The position numbers and the translations under genes are program-made. A stretch of 5,881 bases of DNA from Acidobacteriaceae bacterium (GTDB taxonomy: Bacteria; Acidobacteriota; Terriglobia; Terriglobales; Acidobacteriaceae): assembly GCA_030044455.1 (NCBI GenBank), contig JASHVU010000731.1, forward strand, positions 1 through 5,881, written 5' to 3'. Shown piece after piece: positions 5,406 to 5,881 of the stretch. Each line of letters begins with the position of its first letter. The first letter of the stretch is position 1. The notes beneath the pieces are model-generated. The model saw only the letters and a list, made by a program, of their open reading frames with translations. It had not been told where the DNA came from and did not search any database.

Positions 5406-5441
5406 ATCCTTCGACTCGCCGCTTCGCGGCTCCCTCAGGAT
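5406..5441. repeat. REP-like nested palindrome between convergent genes
   Basis: Outer arms ATCCT (5406-5410) and AGGAT (5437-5441) enclose an inner perfect stem GCCGC (5418-5422) / GCGGC (5426-5430) with loop TTC. The nested symmetry and its place between two gene ends resemble REP-type extragenic elements. I recall similar ATCCTTCGACTC...CTCAGGAT elements scattered in soil bacterial genomes, but have not checked this. It may act as a two-way transcription or RNA-decay barrier for the unknown gene and ccmB. Confidence 0.6.
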
Positions 5442-5465
5442 GACAGCGTTGAATAATTGATTCAC

Positions 5466-5479
5466 TGAGAGCTGAGAGC
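5466..5479 (+). repeat. Two-copy heptamer repeat
   Basis: TGAGAGC occurs twice in tandem (5466-5472, 5473-5479), then decays to TGCTGC. It sits 10 bp beyond the ccmB stop. It is a third instance of 7-bp periodicity directly behind a gene end in this window. Confidence 0.55.
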
Positions 5480-5488
5480 TGCTGCGTC

Positions 5489-5881
5489 TCAATCCGCATG
5501 CAACGCCGTATCAAACAGCAGCAGGCTGACCGTGGTGAAAATGATGTCGTAGCCGACCAGCATCTTGATCCAGAGCATGAGGTCGCTGTCGCCGGTAAAT
5601 ATATCGCCAGTGGCCTGAACCATGGCCAAGAGTGCCGGAATGAAGATGGGAAACAGGATGATGGAAAGCAGGAGTTCGCGATTGCGGGTGCTCATGGAGA
5701 GTGCGGCGAAAAAGACACCGTTGCCCACCAGCGCCCACGTGCCAGCGGCAAAACCAGCGCCAATAGCCAGGCCTGGCCGGCGACGTGCAGGTTGTAAAAG
5801 ATGAAGAAGAAGGGCGCCAGGATCACTTGCACGATAGTGACGAAGAGAAAGTTGACGATGACCTTGGCGAGGTAGAGCTCG
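5489..5881 (-). pseudogene. ccmB: Heme exporter permease CcmB, C-terminal part, frameshifted
   Basis: CcmB is the membrane subunit of the CcmAB transporter used in cytochrome c maturation. From 5881 leftwards one frame gives ELYLAKVIVNFLFV..., two hydrophobic helices and YNLHVAGQAW, to LALVLPL. It then turns Arg/Trp-rich and stops at 5694-5692. The neighbouring frame takes over with GTWALVGNGVFFAALS, STRNRELLL, LFPIFIPALLAMVQAT and YDIIFTTVSLLLFDTALHAD, ending at the TGA at 5491-5489. Restoring one G on the - strand at about 5742-5743 joins both into a 130-residue CcmB C-terminus. CcmB is about 220 residues, so roughly 90 lie outside the window. The short downstream frame alone would need a GTG start at 5728, inside a helix, which is not credible. 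The gap may be a true mutation or a sequencing/assembly error. The gene is last in its unit and converges on the unknown gene. Confidence 0.82.

Noticed and set aside
5692..5743. Programmed ribosomal frameshift in ccmB
   Set aside because: There is no slippery heptamer or stimulating structure at the junction, and CcmB is not a family known for recoding; mutation or sequencing error is simpler.
5498..5797. 99-codon + strand ORF over the end of the window
   Set aside because: It is antisense to ccmB, whose minus-strand product is strongly hydrophobic and family-like. The + strand translation is Gln/Lys/Glu-rich without motifs.

Overview
The window looks like a chromosomal segment of a GC-rich soil bacterium. 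The best guess is Acidobacteriota (Terriglobia-like). This rests on the intergenic style (degenerate 7-bp tandem repeats and hairpin repeats between genes) and on the CcmB sequence flavour. It is inferred from memory of such genomes, not from a search. There are no rRNA, tRNA, CRISPR or transposase genes.

Left part (1-4325, all + strand): an inositol/sugar catabolic cluster. The C-terminal tail of an unidentified upstream ORF ends at 100. It is followed by a CoA-acylating methylmalonate/malonate-semialdehyde dehydrogenase (iolA/mmsA, 203-1675). A 222-bp spacer then carries a 4-copy heptamer repeat, a 9-bp hairpin and a weak promoter candidate. Next are a Gfo/Idh/MocA oxidoreductase that best fits inositol 2-dehydrogenase (iolG, 1898-2914), a 40-codon single-span membrane microprotein (2911-3033), and a GRP/DMT-type sugar transporter starting at TTG (3030-4325). 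The last three genes are joined by 4-bp start/stop overlaps (GTGA and TTGA), so they should be translationally coupled. A consistent reading is uptake of a sugar or inositol by the transporter, first oxidation by IolG, and conversion of malonate semialdehyde to acetyl-CoA by IolA at the end of the pathway. The middle steps (iolB/C/D/E/J) are not in the window.

Middle (4326-4747): 422 bp with no convincing gene but dense structure. In order it holds a 3-copy heptamer repeat, a 9-bp hairpin, an array of eight TTA-starting units spaced strictly 10/11/10/11/10/11/10 bp (a 21-bp double repeat, one helical turn per unit), a weak -10-like TATTAT, two adjacent 7-bp hairpins and a G-rich run. This is the most structured non-coding DNA in the window.

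Right part: an unrecognised soluble acidic protein (about 4748-5383, +), visibly less GC-rich than its neighbours. A short intergenic stretch with a REP-like double palindrome and another heptamer repeat follows. Last is the C-terminal part of a heme-exporter permease ccmB on the - strand (5881-5489), which converges on the unknown gene. ccmB reads through cleanly only if one G is restored near 5742, so as given it is frameshifted.

The most unusual items are the coupled microprotein, the 10.5-bp phased array and the ccmB frameshift.
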